From Vibrio sp. B1FLJ16 (GTDB lineage Bacteria; Pseudomonadota; Gammaproteobacteria; Enterobacterales; Vibrionaceae): a stretch of DNA of 64,000 nt. Numbering within the stretch: position 1 is the stretch's first letter; each line of letters starts with the position of its first letter. The stretch spans positions 2,790,001-2,854,000 of the forward strand of contig NZ_HG992749.1 in NCBI RefSeq assembly GCF_905175385.1. Reading direction: 5' to 3'. The translations under genes were made by a program, and so were the position numbers. This document shows positions 41,345-52,639 of the stretch, piece by piece. The notes beneath the pieces are model-generated. The model was not told the DNA's origin. It was given only the letters and a program-made list of their open reading frames with translations, and made no database searches.

Positions 41345-41980
41345 CTAGCCCTGTTGTGCGCTAAAACCGTCTTCCAGTAACAACAGCTGCTCCAGCCCCT
41401 GCTCGGTGGCAACGGGTTTAACAACATTGATCATCTGCAGCATGCCTTGTCGCACCATTTGCTCTGTAATCTGCGTTTTCGATAACATGGCAAACTGATA
41501 GGAAAGCCAGCTACAGGCAATTAAATGCAGCGTACAGACCAGTGATTTCAACTGCTGCTGATCCATGTCCAGCAGCTTGAGTGCAACAAACTCCTGCATG
41601 ATCTCAATTAAGTTTCCTCGCAGGCTATCTTGCACAGTAATATACTGTTCGTGGAGCAGTTCATCCCGCGATAAAATCTCAGGCAGATTTGCGTAGAAAA
41701 AACGGTACTTCCACATCAGCGTGAACGTCGAATCTAGGTAGCTCTTCAGCATAGTCAGGCTTTCTTTAGAGCCTTTAAGAGGGGTAAATCTTTCTAAAAG
41801 TTCTGCTGAATAAAGCGCAAAGATTTCGCGAACGATCTCCTGCTTATTGCGAAAATGGTAATAAAGATTACCCGGACTGATTTCGATGTGATCGGCAATG
41901 TGATTGGTGGTGATATTACGTTCACCATGTTGGTTAAACAACTCCAGTGCCGCGTGGACAATTTTGTCGCGCGTTTTCAT
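41345..41980 (-). CDS. TetR/AcrR-family transcriptional regulator
   Basis: A 211-residue regulator. The N-terminal helix-turn-helix is clear (ITTNHIADHIEISPGNLYYHF, about 23-43) and the C-terminal ligand domain is all-helical with several Leu/Met-rich segments. The ligand and targets are unknown. It is not divergent from an efflux pump; neighbours are the DHH gene and epmA on the same strand, with 143 and 161 bp gaps, so it is likely its own unit. Confidence 0.85.
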   Translation of the reverse strand: MKTRDKIVHAALELFNQHGERNITTNHIADHIEISPGNLYYHFRNKQEIVREIFALYSAELLERFTPLKGSKESLTMLKSYLDSTFTLMWKYRFFYANLPEILSRDELLHEQYITVQDSLRGNLIEIMQEFVALKLLDMDQQQLKSLVCTLHLIACSWLSYQFAMLSKTQITEQMVRQGMLQMINVVKPVATEQGLEQLLLLEDGFSAQQG

Positions 41981-42141
41981 TGTTATCGTATTCCCTTTTC
42001 CTTAACGAAAAGAGTATAGCGACTTCACTAACTTAGGTCGATAGAGGCTACAAATACGGCAACTTAGCAGACCAGTTACATCCATCTGCTAAATTCGTTA
42101 AATAGCCCGGACTTGGGGCAAATCACCCGGAGCTCTAGGAC

Positions 42142-43113
42142 TTAAGCAACAGGAAACGGAAATGCCGTGACCTGATCGATATGTTCACATCCAAGAGCCA
42201 GCATAATGAGCCGGTCAATGCCCAGAGCAACCCCTGCACAATCAGGTAACCCTGATTCAAGAGCGGCAATCAGATGATAATCAATCGGCTGAGGCTTCAG
42301 CCCCATTTCCAGACGCTTCAGGTTATCTTGTTCAAAGCGTGCTAACTGCTCTTTCGGATTATCCAGTTCGTGAAACCCATTCGCGAGTTCTATCCCTTTA
42401 AAGTACACCTCAAAGCGATCGGCCACACGCTGATCGGATGGATTTATTTTAGCCAGAGCCGCCTGCGATGCCGGGAAATCATAAACAAATGCGGGAACGT
42501 GCTGGCCAATTTTATTTTCGACACCAACACTAAACAGCAGTTGCAACAGCGTATCGCGATCATTTTCAGGTTCAGCGATATCACTCAGTCCGAGTTGACC
42601 CGCCACAACTTTGAGCTCATCCAACGAGCCTTCTAATGGACAAACGCCAAGTACTTGGATAAACGCCTGCTGGTAAGTCATTCGCTCTGCTGCACCACAT
42701 TTCAGCACCTTCTGCAGTAGATCATCCATCTCATCCATCAATTGGTGATGATCAAACCCCACCCGGTACCATTCCAACATGGTGAACTCCGGATTGTGAT
42801 AGCGGCCGTTTTCTTCATTACGAAAAGCTTTATTAATCTGGTAAATGCAGCCACTACCCGCCGCCAGCAAACGCTTCATGTGAAACTCAGGGCTGGTCAT
42901 AAAAAACAGCTTACTGCCATCCGCATAACCGGGGCCGACGAACTCGGTCTGGAAAGTATGCAAATGAATATCCGTTACTGTTGCATGGCTCATGGCAGGC
43001 GTATCGACTTCCATTACCTGACGTTCAGAGAAAAACTGACGAATGGAGGCGATTAATGTGGCACGTTGGCGCAATTGTTCAATAGAAGCAGTTGGTTGCC
43101 AGTTCGTTTGCAT
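42142..43113 (-). CDS. epmA: EF-P (R)-beta-lysylation ligase EpmA (GenX/PoxA)
   Basis: A 323-residue class-II lysyl-tRNA-synthetase paralogue lacking the anticodon domain. It attaches (R)-beta-lysine to Lys34 of EF-P. Class-II motifs are present: motif 2 [20 protein letters not shown] and motif 3 [15 protein letters not shown]. The ATG at 43113 gives the usual N terminus; a GTG-type extension to 43134 is not favoured. Divergent from frdABCD, as in E. coli. Confidence 0.95.
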   Translation of the reverse strand: MQTNWQPTASIEQLRQRATLIASIRQFFSERQVMEVDTPAMSHATVTDIHLHTFQTEFVGPGYADGSKLFFMTSPEFHMKRLLAAGSGCIYQINKAFRNEENGRYHNPEFTMLEWYRVGFDHHQLMDEMDDLLQKVLKCGAAERMTYQQAFIQVLGVCPLEGSLDELKVVAGQLGLSDIAEPENDRDTLLQLLFSVGVENKIGQHVPAFVYDFPASQAALAKINPSDQRVADRFEVYFKGIELANGFHELDNPKEQLARFEQDNLKRLEMGLKPQPIDYHLIAALESGLPDCAGVALGIDRLIMLALGCEHIDQVTAFPFPVA

Positions 43114-43365
43114 AACGGATCTCTCATAACTCAAAGATGACGAATTGAGCTGCCATTCTACATGCTTTTTCTTCCGGGAGAGAATGGAATTCCTACGTTC
43201 TCGCGGTCGCTTGCTTCACAGAGCCATATCAGTTGAAGCCAAAATTTTTCGTACTACAAGGCAAAAAACAACATCCGTAACAAAAGCCATTTTCAACGGC
43301 AAAAAATACCCGCAACACTCCGTTAACATTCATTAAGTTGCTGTAGCTATAGTGAAAATCCGCGC

Positions 43366-43381
43366 CGTGATAACAATCACA
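43366..43381 (+). promoter_or_regulatory. CRP/FNR-type site upstream of frdA
   Basis: CGTGATAACAATCACA matches the CRP core TGTGA-N6-TCACA at 9 of 10 positions, and the FNR core TTGAT-N4-ATCAA at 8 of 10. It is about 175 bp before frdA. The 443-bp gap (43114-43556) between epmA and frdA holds no gene. Activation of frd by FNR or CRP under oxygen limitation is inferred. Confidence 0.5.
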
Positions 43382-43556
43382 TAACCTGTAATTTTTATGC
43401 CCTTAAGTGCATTACCCGAGAAAAAACCTAAATACATCAATATTTATCTGATATCGCTCCACTACACTAGCTTTACTACTCTTGGAGAGCTCTTCTTAAG
43501 AGCCCCCACAATCACAATAACAAGCGGATTTCCGCATCACACACTGGAGGATAACT

Positions 43557-45365
43557 GTGCAAACTATCACCACAGATATCGCAGTCATCGGCGCTGGCGG
43601 CGCTGGTCTTCGTACTGCTATTGCAGCAGCAGAGGCAAACCCTGATTTAGAAGTTGCTTTGATTTCTAAAGTGTATCCAATGCGCTCACATACAGTCGCA
43701 GCGGAGGGTGGCTCAGCGGCAGTTATCAAGGATGAAGATAGCTTAGACAACCACTTCAACGATACTGTTGGCGGTGGCGACTGGCTATGTGAACAGGACG
43801 TTGTTGAATACTTTGTAGAAAACGCAACCCGTGAAATGATCCAAATGGAGCAATGGGGTTGTCCGTGGAGCCGTAAAGATAACGGCGAAGTCAACGTTCG
43901 CCGCTTTGGCGGTATGAAAGTGGAACGTACCTGGTTTGCCGCCGATAAAACCGGCTTCCACATGCTGCATACCCTGTTCCAGACTTCAATGAAGTACAGC
44001 AATATCAACCGTTTTGATGAGTATTTTGTACTGGATCTGCTTGTTGACGACGGTGAGGTGCAAGGCCTGATTGCCATTCACATGTCGGAAGGTGAACTGG
44101 TTACCATCAAAGCGAAATCAGTTGTACTTGCAACCGGTGGCGCGGGACGTGTTTACCACTGTAACACCAACGGTGGCATCGTAACTGGCGATGGGATGGC
44201 AATGGCTTATCGTCACGGCGTTCCTCTGCGTGATATGGAATTCGTTCAGTACCACCCGACAGGCCTTCCTGGTACCGGTATTCTGATGACTGAAGGTTGC
44301 CGTGGTGAAGGCGGGATTATTGTCAATAAAGATGGATACCGTTACCTGCAAGACTACGGCATGGGACCTGAAACTCCGGTAGGTGAGCCGAAAAACAAAT
44401 ACATGGAACTGGGTCCGCGTGACAAAGTTTCTCAAGCTTTCTGGCACGAACAACAGAAAGGCAACACCATCAAACACCCGCTTGGTGATGTGGTACACCT
44501 CGATCTTCGCCATCTGGGTGAAGAGTACCTGCAAGAACGTCTGCCGTTCATCTGTGAACTGGCAAAAGCTTATGTGAACGTTGATCCAGCAAAAGAGCCG
44601 ATTCCAATCCGTCCGACCGTGCACTACACCATGGGTGGTATCGAAACTGACGGCGGCTGTGAAACTCGCATCAAAGGTCTGTTCGCTGTTGGTGAATGTG
44701 CTTCTGTTGGTCTGCATGGTGCGAACCGTCTTGGCTCTAACTCACTGGCAGAGTTTGTGGTATTTGGCCGCGTTGCAGGTGAAAACGCTGTGAAACGTGC
44801 TGCCGAATTCAAGGGCTGGAACGATAGCGCTATTGATGCTCAGGTGAAGGAAGTCGAAGAGCGCATTGCTGACCTGATGAATCAGGAAGGTGATGAAAAC
44901 TGGGCAGATATCCGTACTGAAATGGGTCATACCATGGAAGCAGGTTGTGGTATCTACCGTCAGGAAGACCTGATGCAAGAAACCATCGACAAAATCACAG
45001 AGCTGAAAGAGCGTTACAAGCACATCAGCATCAAAGACAAAGGCAAAGTGTTCAATACTGATCTGCTCTACGCGATTGAAGTGGGTTACGGCCTTGAAGT
45101 TGCAGAAGCAATGGTTCACTCAGCGATTCTGCGTAAAGAGTCTCGCGGTGCTCACCAGCGTTTAGACGATGGTTGTACTGAGCGTGATGACGTGAACTTC
45201 CTCAAACACTCACTCGCATTCTATCAGCCAGATTCAGCGCCGAGCATTGACTACAGCAATGTAAAAATTACTAAGTCTCAGCCTAAAGCGCGTCTGTACG
45301 GAGAAGCTGCAGAGAAAGCAGCGGCAGAAGAAGCAGCAGCGAAGAACGCAGAGGAGCAAGCATAA
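43557..45365 (+). CDS. frdA: Fumarate reductase flavoprotein subunit
   Basis: A 602-residue catalytic subunit that reduces fumarate to succinate at the inner face of the membrane during anaerobic respiration. The FAD dinucleotide motif GAGGAGLR is at 12-19 and the covalent FAD attachment His45 is in [10 protein letters not shown]. Catalytic-site segments HPTGLPGTG and [13 protein letters not shown] are intact. The start is GTG at 43557 with GGAGG seven bases away. Its stop overlaps the frdB ATG (TAATG), so translation is coupled. Confidence 0.96.
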   Translation: MQTITTDIAVIGAGGAGLRTAIAAAEANPDLEVALISKVYPMRSHTVAAEGGSAAVIKDEDSLDNHFNDTVGGGDWLCEQDVVEYFVENATREMIQMEQWGCPWSRKDNGEVNVRRFGGMKVERTWFAADKTGFHMLHTLFQTSMKYSNINRFDEYFVLDLLVDDGEVQGLIAIHMSEGELVTIKAKSVVLATGGAGRVYHCNTNGGIVTGDGMAMAYRHGVPLRDMEFVQYHPTGLPGTGILMTEGCRGEGGIIVNKDGYRYLQDYGMGPETPVGEPKNKYMELGPRDKVSQAFWHEQQKGNTIKHPLGDVVHLDLRHLGEEYLQERLPFICELAKAYVNVDPAKEPIPIRPTVHYTMGGIETDGGCETRIKGLFAVGECASVGLHGANRLGSNSLAEFVVFGRVAGENAVKRAAEFKGWNDSAIDAQVKEVEERIADLMNQEGDENWADIRTEMGHTMEAGCGIYRQEDLMQETIDKITELKERYKHISIKDKGKVFNTDLLYAIEVGYGLEVAEAMVHSAILRKESRGAHQRLDDGCTERDDVNFLKHSLAFYQPDSAPSIDYSNVKITKSQPKARLYGEAAEKAAAEEAAAKNAEEQA

Positions 45366-46123
45366 TGTCAGCAAACCGCATCCAAAAAGTAGACATTCTG
45401 CGTTATGACCCGGAACAGGACGCAGAGCCGCATTTACAGACCTTCGAAGTACCCTTCGACCAAACCATGTCAGTGCTCGACGCGATTGGTTACATCAAAG
45501 ACAACCTGGATAAAGACCTGTCTTACCGCTGGTCTTGCCGTATGGCGATCTGTGGCTCGTGCGGCATCATGGTCAATGGCGTACCTAAGCTAGCATGCAA
45601 GAGCTTCTTACGTGACTACCCAAATGGCCTAAAAATCGAACCATTAGCGAACTTCCCTATCGAGAAAGACCTGATTGTTGATATGACGCCGTTTATCGAG
45701 CGCCTTGAAGCGATCAAACCTTACATCATCGGTAACGATCGTAAACCTGAAGACGGCACCAACCTGCAAACGCCTGAGCAGATGGCCAAATACAAGCAGT
45801 TTGCCGGCTGTATCAACTGTGGTCTTTGCTACGCAGCGTGTCCGCAGTTCGGTTTAAACCCGGAGTTTATCGGCCCTGCAGCGCTGACACTGGCACACCG
45901 TTACAATCTGGACAGCCGTGACAACGGCAAAGCCGAGCGTATGAAGCTGATTAACGGCGACAACGGTGCCTGGGGCTGTACGTTTGTAGGCTACTGTTCT
46001 GAAGTGTGTCCGAAGAGCGTTGATCCTGCTGCTGCGGTAAACCAAGGCAAAGTAGAGTCATCAATGGACTTCGTCATCTCGATGTTTAAACCTGATGGTT
46101 CACCAAAGAAAGAGGAAGCATAA
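45365..46123 (+). CDS. frdB: Fumarate reductase iron-sulfur subunit
   Basis: A 252-residue electron-transfer subunit. [2Fe-2S] ligands are Cys58, Cys63, Cys66 and Cys78 ([11 protein letters not shown]). The C-terminal ferredoxin-like motifs [12 protein letters not shown] and [13 protein letters not shown] bind the [4Fe-4S] and [3Fe-4S] clusters. Overlaps frdA by one base and precedes frdC by two. Confidence 0.97.
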   Translation: MSANRIQKVDILRYDPEQDAEPHLQTFEVPFDQTMSVLDAIGYIKDNLDKDLSYRWSCRMAICGSCGIMVNGVPKLACKSFLRDYPNGLKIEPLANFPIEKDLIVDMTPFIERLEAIKPYIIGNDRKPEDGTNLQTPEQMAKYKQFAGCINCGLCYAACPQFGLNPEFIGPAALTLAHRYNLDSRDNGKAERMKLINGDNGAWGCTFVGYCSEVCPKSVDPAAAVNQGKVESSMDFVISMFKPDGSPKKEEA

Positions 46124-46125
46124 GG

Positions 46126-46509
46126 ATGAGTAACCGTAAACCTTACGTTCGTGAAGTAAAACGCACCTGGTGGAAAGATCATCCGTTCTATCGCTTCTAC
46201 ATGGTACGTGAAGCGACAGTACTGCCGCTGATCCTGTTCACCATCTTCCTGACCTTCGGTCTGGGTTCACTAGTGAAAGGGCCGGAAGCATGGCAAGGTT
46301 GGTTAGCGTTCATGGCAAACCCTATCGTCATCGCAATCAACATCGTTGCCCTGCTTGGCAGTCTATTCCACGCTCAAACCTTCTTCAGCATGATGCCGCA
46401 GGTGATGCCAATTCGCCTTAAAGGCAAACCTGTTGATAAGAAGATTATCGTAATGACTCAGTGGGCAGCGGTCGCTTTCATCTCACTGATCGTTCTCATC
46501 GTGGTTTAA
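46126..46509 (+). CDS. frdC: Fumarate reductase membrane anchor subunit C
   Basis: A 127-residue three-helix anchor that binds menaquinol with FrdD (hydrophobic stretches about 30-50, 68-85 and 105-125). The conserved RTWWKDHPFYRFYMVREAT segment is present. Two bases after frdB, in the frdABCD operon. Confidence 0.95.
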   Translation: MSNRKPYVREVKRTWWKDHPFYRFYMVREATVLPLILFTIFLTFGLGSLVKGPEAWQGWLAFMANPIVIAINIVALLGSLFHAQTFFSMMPQVMPIRLKGKPVDKKIIVMTQWAAVAFISLIVLIVV

Positions 46510-46520
46510 GGAGCTGAGTA

Positions 46521-46898
46521 ATGAAACCAAATTATAGTGTAAACACAGCGCCAAAACGCTCGGATGAGCCAATCTGGTGGGGGCTATTTGGTGCAGGCGG
46601 TACTTGGTTTGCGATGATCACGCCAATTACCGTACTTGTACTCGGCATCTTGGTACCACTCGGCGTAATTGATGCGCAAGCATTAAGCTACGAGCGTGTA
46701 TCAGGATTTGCCACCAGCATCATTGGTGCGCTGTTCATCATTGGCACCCTGGCACTGCCAATGTGGCATGCGATGCACCGTGTTCACCACGGCATGCACG
46801 ACCTGAAGTTCCACACTGGAGTGGCAGGTAAAGTGGCATGTTATGCGTTCGCTGGTCTCATCAGTGCACTCTCAGTGATTTTTATCTTCATGATTTAA
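46521..46898 (+). CDS. frdD: Fumarate reductase membrane anchor subunit D
   Basis: A 125-residue three-helix anchor subunit. Conserved [15 protein letters not shown] near the N terminus and [13 protein letters not shown] before the last helix. It follows frdC by 11 bp and ends the operon at a terminator. Confidence 0.95.
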   Translation: MKPNYSVNTAPKRSDEPIWWGLFGAGGTWFAMITPITVLVLGILVPLGVIDAQALSYERVSGFATSIIGALFIIGTLALPMWHAMHRVHHGMHDLKFHTGVAGKVACYAFAGLISALSVIFIFMI

Positions 46899-46917
46899 TC
46901 TGCTGTTATAAAAAGAA

Positions 46918-46944
46918 AAAGCTGGCTAAATGCCAGCTTTTTTA
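46918..46944 (+). terminator. Terminator of frdABCD
   Basis: The stem AAAGCTGGC / GCCAGCTTT (loop TAAAT) is followed by TTTAGTTTT, 19 bp after the frdD stop. Confidence 0.85.
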
Positions 46945-47073
46945 GTTTTAGGTCACCTATGATCTTTTTGCTTTTTTAAGCTTTTGACCACCCATGATCT
47001 ATTTACTTATGGAGCTGCACCTTCTACTGTTCTTATAACCCTTTCAGCCTACAAAACCAGAAGCTACAGGCAA

Positions 47074-47101
47074 TAAAAAAGGCCGCCGAAGCGACCTTTT
47101 T
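47074..47101 (-). terminator. Terminator of efp
   Basis: The stem AAAGGTCGC-TTCG-GCGGCCTTT (one G-U pair, UUCG tetraloop) is followed on the minus strand by TTTATT. Confidence 0.82.
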
Positions 47102-47122
47102 CATCTGATACGTCTGGGGGAA

Positions 47123-47689
47123 TTACTTCACACGACCTACGTATTCACCAGTACGAGTGTCAACTTTGATCACTTCGCCGATTGCGATGAATAACGGAAC
47201 ACGTACTACAGCGCCAGTTGACAGTGTAGCTGGTTTACCACCAGTACCTTGAGTATCACCTTTCAGACCTGGATCAGTGTCAGTAACTTCCAGCTCAACA
47301 AAGTTTGGCGGCGTTACTGAGATCGGGTTACCATTCCATAGCGTGATCATACAAGTGTTGTTTTCTACCAACCATTTAGCGTTGTCGCCAACCGCTTTCG
47401 CATCTGCAGCGATCTGCTCAAATGTTTCACTGTTCATAAAGTGGTAGAATTCGCCGTCTGAATATAGATAATCTAGGTCGATATCCATTACGTCTGCCAC
47501 TTCGCAAGTGTCACCAGACTTGAATGTTTTCTCTAGCACTTTACCAGAAAGAAGTTTACGAATTTTCACGCGGTTGAACGCCTGGCCTTTACCTGGTTTA
47601 ACGTATTCGTTTTCCAGAATTACGCAAGGCTCGTTATCAAGCATTAACTTAAGACCGCCTTTAAATTCATTGGTGCTAACTGTAGCCAT
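47123..47689 (-). CDS. efp: Elongation factor P
   Basis: A 188-residue three-domain translation factor that relieves ribosome stalling at polyproline. Lys34 in KPGKGQAF is the residue beta-lysylated by EpmA/EpmB. KOW-like domain 1 and two OB domains ([35 protein letters not shown]) are intact. It is divergent from epmB with a 32-bp gap, so the two promoters overlap. Confidence 0.97.
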   Translation of the reverse strand: MATVSTNEFKGGLKLMLDNEPCVILENEYVKPGKGQAFNRVKIRKLLSGKVLEKTFKSGDTCEVADVMDIDLDYLYSDGEFYHFMNSETFEQIAADAKAVGDNAKWLVENNTCMITLWNGNPISVTPPNFVELEVTDTDPGLKGDTQGTGGKPATLSTGAVVRVPLFIAIGEVIKVDTRTGEYVGRVK

Positions 47690-47721
47690 TTTTTCCTCTT
47701 ACATTCTTAGAGCTAAATTCA

Positions 47722-48744
47722 ATGCCGCACATAATAACCCGAAAAGTCGATTCTGTTGAGCAAAACTGGCTCAAACAGTTGGCGAATGGGATCTCTGATC
47801 CTGCAAAATTGCTCGAAATTCTCGAAATTGATCCGTCGCCGTGGCAAGACGGGTTTGCTGCGCGCAAGCTGTTTGCACAGCGTGTACCGCAAAGTTTTGT
47901 CGATAGGATGGAAAAAGGCAATCCTAATGACCCTCTTTTACGTCAGGTTTTACCGTTAAGTGAAGAGTTTGAAGTCCACGCGGGTTATTCTAATGATCCA
48001 TTAGAAGAACAGGACAACGATATTCCCGGTTTACTGCACAAATATCGCAATCGGGTATTGATGATAGTTAAAGGCGGCTGTGCGGTGAATTGTCGCTACT
48101 GCTTTCGCCGCCATTTTCCCTATCAAGACAATAAAAGTGGCAAGCACGCTTGGACGCAAAGCCTAGAGTATATCGCCCAGCAGCCTGAGATTAATGAAGT
48201 GATCTTCTCCGGTGGCGATCCACTAATGGCAAAAGATGATGAAATTCAGTGGTTGATTGAGCGCATTGCTCAGATCCCGCATATCAAACGCCTGCGTATT
48301 CACAGCCGCTTACCTGTGGTGATCCCGGCCCGAATCACAGATGCACTCTGCCAGATGCTCAGCGCATCACGCCTGCAGGTTGTTCTGGTTACCCACATCA
48401 ACCACGCTAACGAAATCAATCCAGAGCTCACAGCCCAGCTGTTCAAGCTAAAACAGTCTGGCGTTACGCTTCTTAACCAAAGCGTACTGCTCAAAGGTGT
48501 TAATGATTCAGAAGATGCACAAGTTGCCTTAAGTGAAGCCTTGTTTGATGCCGGGATTTTACCTTACTACTTACACGTATTAGACAAAGTACAAGGTGCT
48601 GCCCACTACTTCGTTGGCGATCAGGAAGCGAAAGAGATCATGCGCGGGGTAATTACGCGAGTGTCGGGTTATCTGGTACCAAAACTCACGCGGGAGATCG
48701 GCGGCAGACCAAGTAAAACGCCATTGGATCTGCATTTAGAATAA
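47722..48744 (+). CDS. epmB: EF-P-specific lysine 2,3-aminomutase EpmB
   Basis: A 340-residue radical-SAM enzyme that converts L-alpha-lysine to (R)-beta-lysine for EF-P. The radical-SAM motif is CAVNCRYC in GGCAVNCRYCFRRHFPY (Cys around residues 115, 119, 122). A PLP-binding lysine lies in the C-terminal half (VGDQEAKEI region). Divergent from its substrate gene efp. Confidence 0.94.
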   Translation: MPHIITRKVDSVEQNWLKQLANGISDPAKLLEILEIDPSPWQDGFAARKLFAQRVPQSFVDRMEKGNPNDPLLRQVLPLSEEFEVHAGYSNDPLEEQDNDIPGLLHKYRNRVLMIVKGGCAVNCRYCFRRHFPYQDNKSGKHAWTQSLEYIAQQPEINEVIFSGGDPLMAKDDEIQWLIERIAQIPHIKRLRIHSRLPVVIPARITDALCQMLSASRLQVVLVTHINHANEINPELTAQLFKLKQSGVTLLNQSVLLKGVNDSEDAQVALSEALFDAGILPYYLHVLDKVQGAAHYFVGDQEAKEIMRGVITRVSGYLVPKLTREIGGRPSKTPLDLHLE

Positions 48745-48840
48745 TCGAGTGAGGCTAAATTAATTTTGTCGTTACGAGCGATTTTATTTGTTCGCTTTGA
48801 AGGGTAAGTCTGTGCATACTCCGCTGCTTTGGAGGTCAAG

Positions 48841-49335
48841 ATGCACACAACATTCGCACAAATTTTCGATCTTGGCCCATTCAGTTGGCCTGCCCTTCTT
48901 TGCTGTGCCATCAATGGGTTACTGATTGGCATAGAACGTCAAACCCGGGGAAAACCAGTCGGTATCCGCACTGCTATTCTCATCATTTCAGGCACCTACC
49001 TGTTCATGTCGATGGCGGTATCCTTATCACCTAATACGCTAGACCAGGCGCGTGTGCTTGGGCAAATCATCACAGGTGTAGGATTCCTTGGCGCAGGAGT
49101 GATGATGACACTAGACGGCAAGATTCATGGCGTGACATCAGCTGCAGTCATCTGGGTTTTAGCAGGATTAGGATTGATGATCGGGCTTGGCTACCTAACA
49201 CAGTCCGTCGTTATTACCGTACTGACTTTAAGTGTATTACTGGGTGTCGATGAAGCAGAAAGTCACATTAAGTCACTGCGTCGTGGTGTGCATCAGCGAA
49301 TACAGCGCCGAAAGTCATCGCGATTGATTAAGTAA
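48841..49335 (+). CDS. MgtC/SapB-family inner-membrane protein
   Basis: A 164-residue protein with about four transmembrane segments and the MgtC signature GIERQTRGKPVGIRT (about 30-44), then GVGFLGAGVMM and GVTSAAVIWVLAGLG. The start is ATG 48841 with GGAGG five bases upstream; an earlier TTG is rejected. MgtC proteins affect Mg2+ and low-acid adaptation and modulate F-ATPase in pathogens; the role of this free-living version is not shown. It ends at a strong bidirectional terminator. Confidence 0.85.
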   Translation: MHTTFAQIFDLGPFSWPALLCCAINGLLIGIERQTRGKPVGIRTAILIISGTYLFMSMAVSLSPNTLDQARVLGQIITGVGFLGAGVMMTLDGKIHGVTSAAVIWVLAGLGLMIGLGYLTQSVVITVLTLSVLLGVDEAESHIKSLRRGVHQRIQRRKSSRLIK

Positions 49336-49352
49336 TCTCAGTACAAATCATA

Positions 49353-49386
49353 TAAAAAGACCCCGAACATTTTCGGGGTCTTTTTG
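49353..49386. terminator. Bidirectional terminator after the MgtC-family gene
   Basis: The stem AAAGACCCCGAA / TTCGGGGTCTTT (4-nt loop) has T-runs on both sides and serves the converging exported-repeat-protein gene too. Confidence 0.88.
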
Positions 49387-49414
49387 TTTGAAACATCAAA
49401 GCGGTAACTTCAGA

Positions 49415-49978
49415 TTATTTCGCGAAGTTAATCAGCGGGAAACACTTGAAGAAGCCGTTGTCTGCACAGTTAAGCAGACCGATTTGAATGCCGTCGATTT
49501 GGTCAGTCATGTTGAAGAAGCCTAGCTGGAAGTTAGACTTTTTAGAGATACTTGCCAGACCAACATCTGCCATTGTGTAACCTTCAGAATAGTTAACCGC
49601 ACTCCAGTTAAGACCGTTAACATTATTCGTGATGTTAACTGCACCCAAGTTAAGACCTGTCGCCTGGCCACGGTTCCAGTTAACCAAGCCCAGTGAAGCA
49701 CCTTTCATTTCTTGGTTTACTTTTGCTGCACCAAAGAAAAGACCAAAGTTAACACCCGTTGTGCGATCTGTTTCTGACATACCAAGTAGTGAGAAGTCCA
49801 CACCTTTCACTTCGTTAACCTGACCATGCAGAACAGCAAGGCGAACACCGCCAACTTCTGCGCGGGATGGCGCGTTCGTGCTATCAATAGTAGAGAACAT
49901 TACAGGTGTACTCTCAGCAAGAGCAACAGGGGATGCAACAGCGGCTACTACAGCCAAAGACGTCAAAAGCTTTTTCAT
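49415..49978 (-). CDS. Exported protein of tandem 14-20-residue repeats
   Basis: A 187-residue protein, function unknown. A clear signal peptide (KKLLTSLAVVAAVASPVALA) is followed by about eight degenerate units with a hydrophobic-polar alternation such as GVNFGLFFGAAK, GASLGLVNWNRG, GLNLGAVNITNN and GIQIGLLNCADN. This suggests a beta-repeat or short beta-barrel surface protein. Two late cysteines (NCADNGFFKC) may bond. Similar exported repeat proteins are seen in vibrios and some spirochaetes. An inverted-repeat element begins about 20 bp upstream of its start. Confidence 0.75.
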   Translation of the reverse strand: MKKLLTSLAVVAAVASPVALAESTPVMFSTIDSTNAPSRAEVGGVRLAVLHGQVNEVKGVDFSLLGMSETDRTTGVNFGLFFGAAKVNQEMKGASLGLVNWNRGQATGLNLGAVNITNNVNGLNWSAVNYSEGYTMADVGLASISKKSNFQLGFFNMTDQIDGIQIGLLNCADNGFFKCFPLINFAK

Positions 49979-49997
49979 TTTAATCTCCGTTATATTG

Positions 49998-50160
49998 ATA
50001 CCAATCGTAGTAAATATCTGGTCATTCTGGCTGGTTAAAACAATCGATAACGGCGTTAAAATTTGTTGATTGTAGAATAACTACTTATCAAAAATTTTTG
50101 CCTTGTCCTCAATCATTTTACCGGCGCCATTTCTGAACACTTATTTACTGTGATTGGTAT
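49998..50160 (-). repeat. 163-bp inverted-terminal-repeat element, copy 2
   Basis: Ends ATACCAATC-TAGTAAAT-type inverted repeats (both sides begin ATACCAATC). Its complement aligns along most of its length with copy 1 at 12239-12400, so the two are the same family in opposite orientation. It sits between the exported-repeat gene and the groEL terminator. Confidence 0.75.
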
Positions 50161-50320
50161 AGGCGTTATTTACAACATCGCGTTTAGGCTCGCATTTTCT
50201 ACTTAGAACCGTAAGAAATGTCAGCCGCATGTCATATTTAACGAGTTGACTATAATGGAAAAAATGCCTCTCTGCTATATCTCCGCATTTTCTGTGATGT
50301 TTTTGGTACCAGTCACACAT

Positions 50321-50348
50321 AAAAAAGCCGAGGCTTCCACCTCGGCTT
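50321..50348 (-). terminator. Terminator of groESL
   Basis: The stem AAGCCGAGG / CCTCGGCTT (loop CTTCCA in plus orientation) is followed on the minus strand by TTTTTATG. Confidence 0.82.
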
Positions 50349-50410
50349 AATTCGGTTTGGTCAGTTATCTTTGCGCCATAAATCCTTACAGCGATAAGAT
50401 AAGCAGCAGA

Positions 50411-52111
<1,701 letters not shown>

Positions 52112-52128
52112 TTACTCAATGATTGCTA

Positions 52129-52419
52129 TTATTCAACGATTGCCATGATGTCGTTTTCAGACATAACTAGCACTTCTTTACCGTCGATTTTTTCAGTTTT
52201 AGTGCCGTAACCTTCAGCGAAGATAACGGTATCACCAACTTTAACGTCCAGCGGTAGTACTGTGCCGTTTTCTAGAATGCGGCCTTTGCCTACAGCTAGA
52301 ACAACACCGCGAGTTGATTTTTCCGCAGCAGAACCAGTCAGAACGATGCCGCCAGCTGACTTAGATTCAACTTCTTTACGTTCAACGATAACTCGATCAT
52401 GTAATGGACGAATGTTCAT
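52129..52419 (-). CDS. groES: Co-chaperonin GroES (Hsp10)
   Basis: A 96-residue heptameric lid for GroEL. Begins [18 protein letters not shown], with the mobile loop [15 protein letters not shown] at about 17-33. The ATG at 52419 has AGGAGAG upstream; a longer frame into the promoter is not used. A heat-shock promoter lies about 70-100 bp upstream. Confidence 0.98.
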   Translation of the reverse strand: MNIRPLHDRVIVERKEVESKSAGGIVLTGSAAEKSTRGVVLAVGKGRILENGTVLPLDVKVGDTVIFAEGYGTKTEKIDGKEVLVMSENDIMAIVE

Positions 52420-52487
52420 TGGGTCGTCTCTCCTGAAAATTTCCATGTTTATTTGATAATTGCCCACCTTGGGGCACGTGATCACTA

Positions 52488-52518
52488 TATAAGGGGTCAA
52501 ACCAACAATCCCAAGGGG
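52488..52518 (-). promoter_or_regulatory. Sigma-32-like heat-shock promoter of groESL
   Basis: On the minus strand CCCCTTGGG and CCCCTTATAT are 13 bp apart, the layout of the E. coli groE promoter (CCCCCTTGAA, 13 bp, CCCCATTT). Each element has two departures from the consensus. Confidence 0.6.
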
Positions 52519-52639
52519 AAGGCATGAATTTTTTGTGATTTAGTTAAAAGATCGCAACCCTTTGCGTGAGAAATGCGCACTCGCTCACCTTCCTGCTTTC
52601 TTGTATCCTTGCACTTTGACCACCACACAGACGTTAAAC

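Noticed and set aside
43482..43510. Small inverted repeat GCTCTT-CTT-AAGAGC in the frdA leader
   Set aside because: A 6-bp stem without further support; could be chance in the leader.
46947..47010. Imperfect direct repeat GGTCACCTATGATCT / GACCACCCATGATCT between frdD and efp
   Set aside because: Two copies only, short, with no hairpin or motif; likely chance or old duplication.
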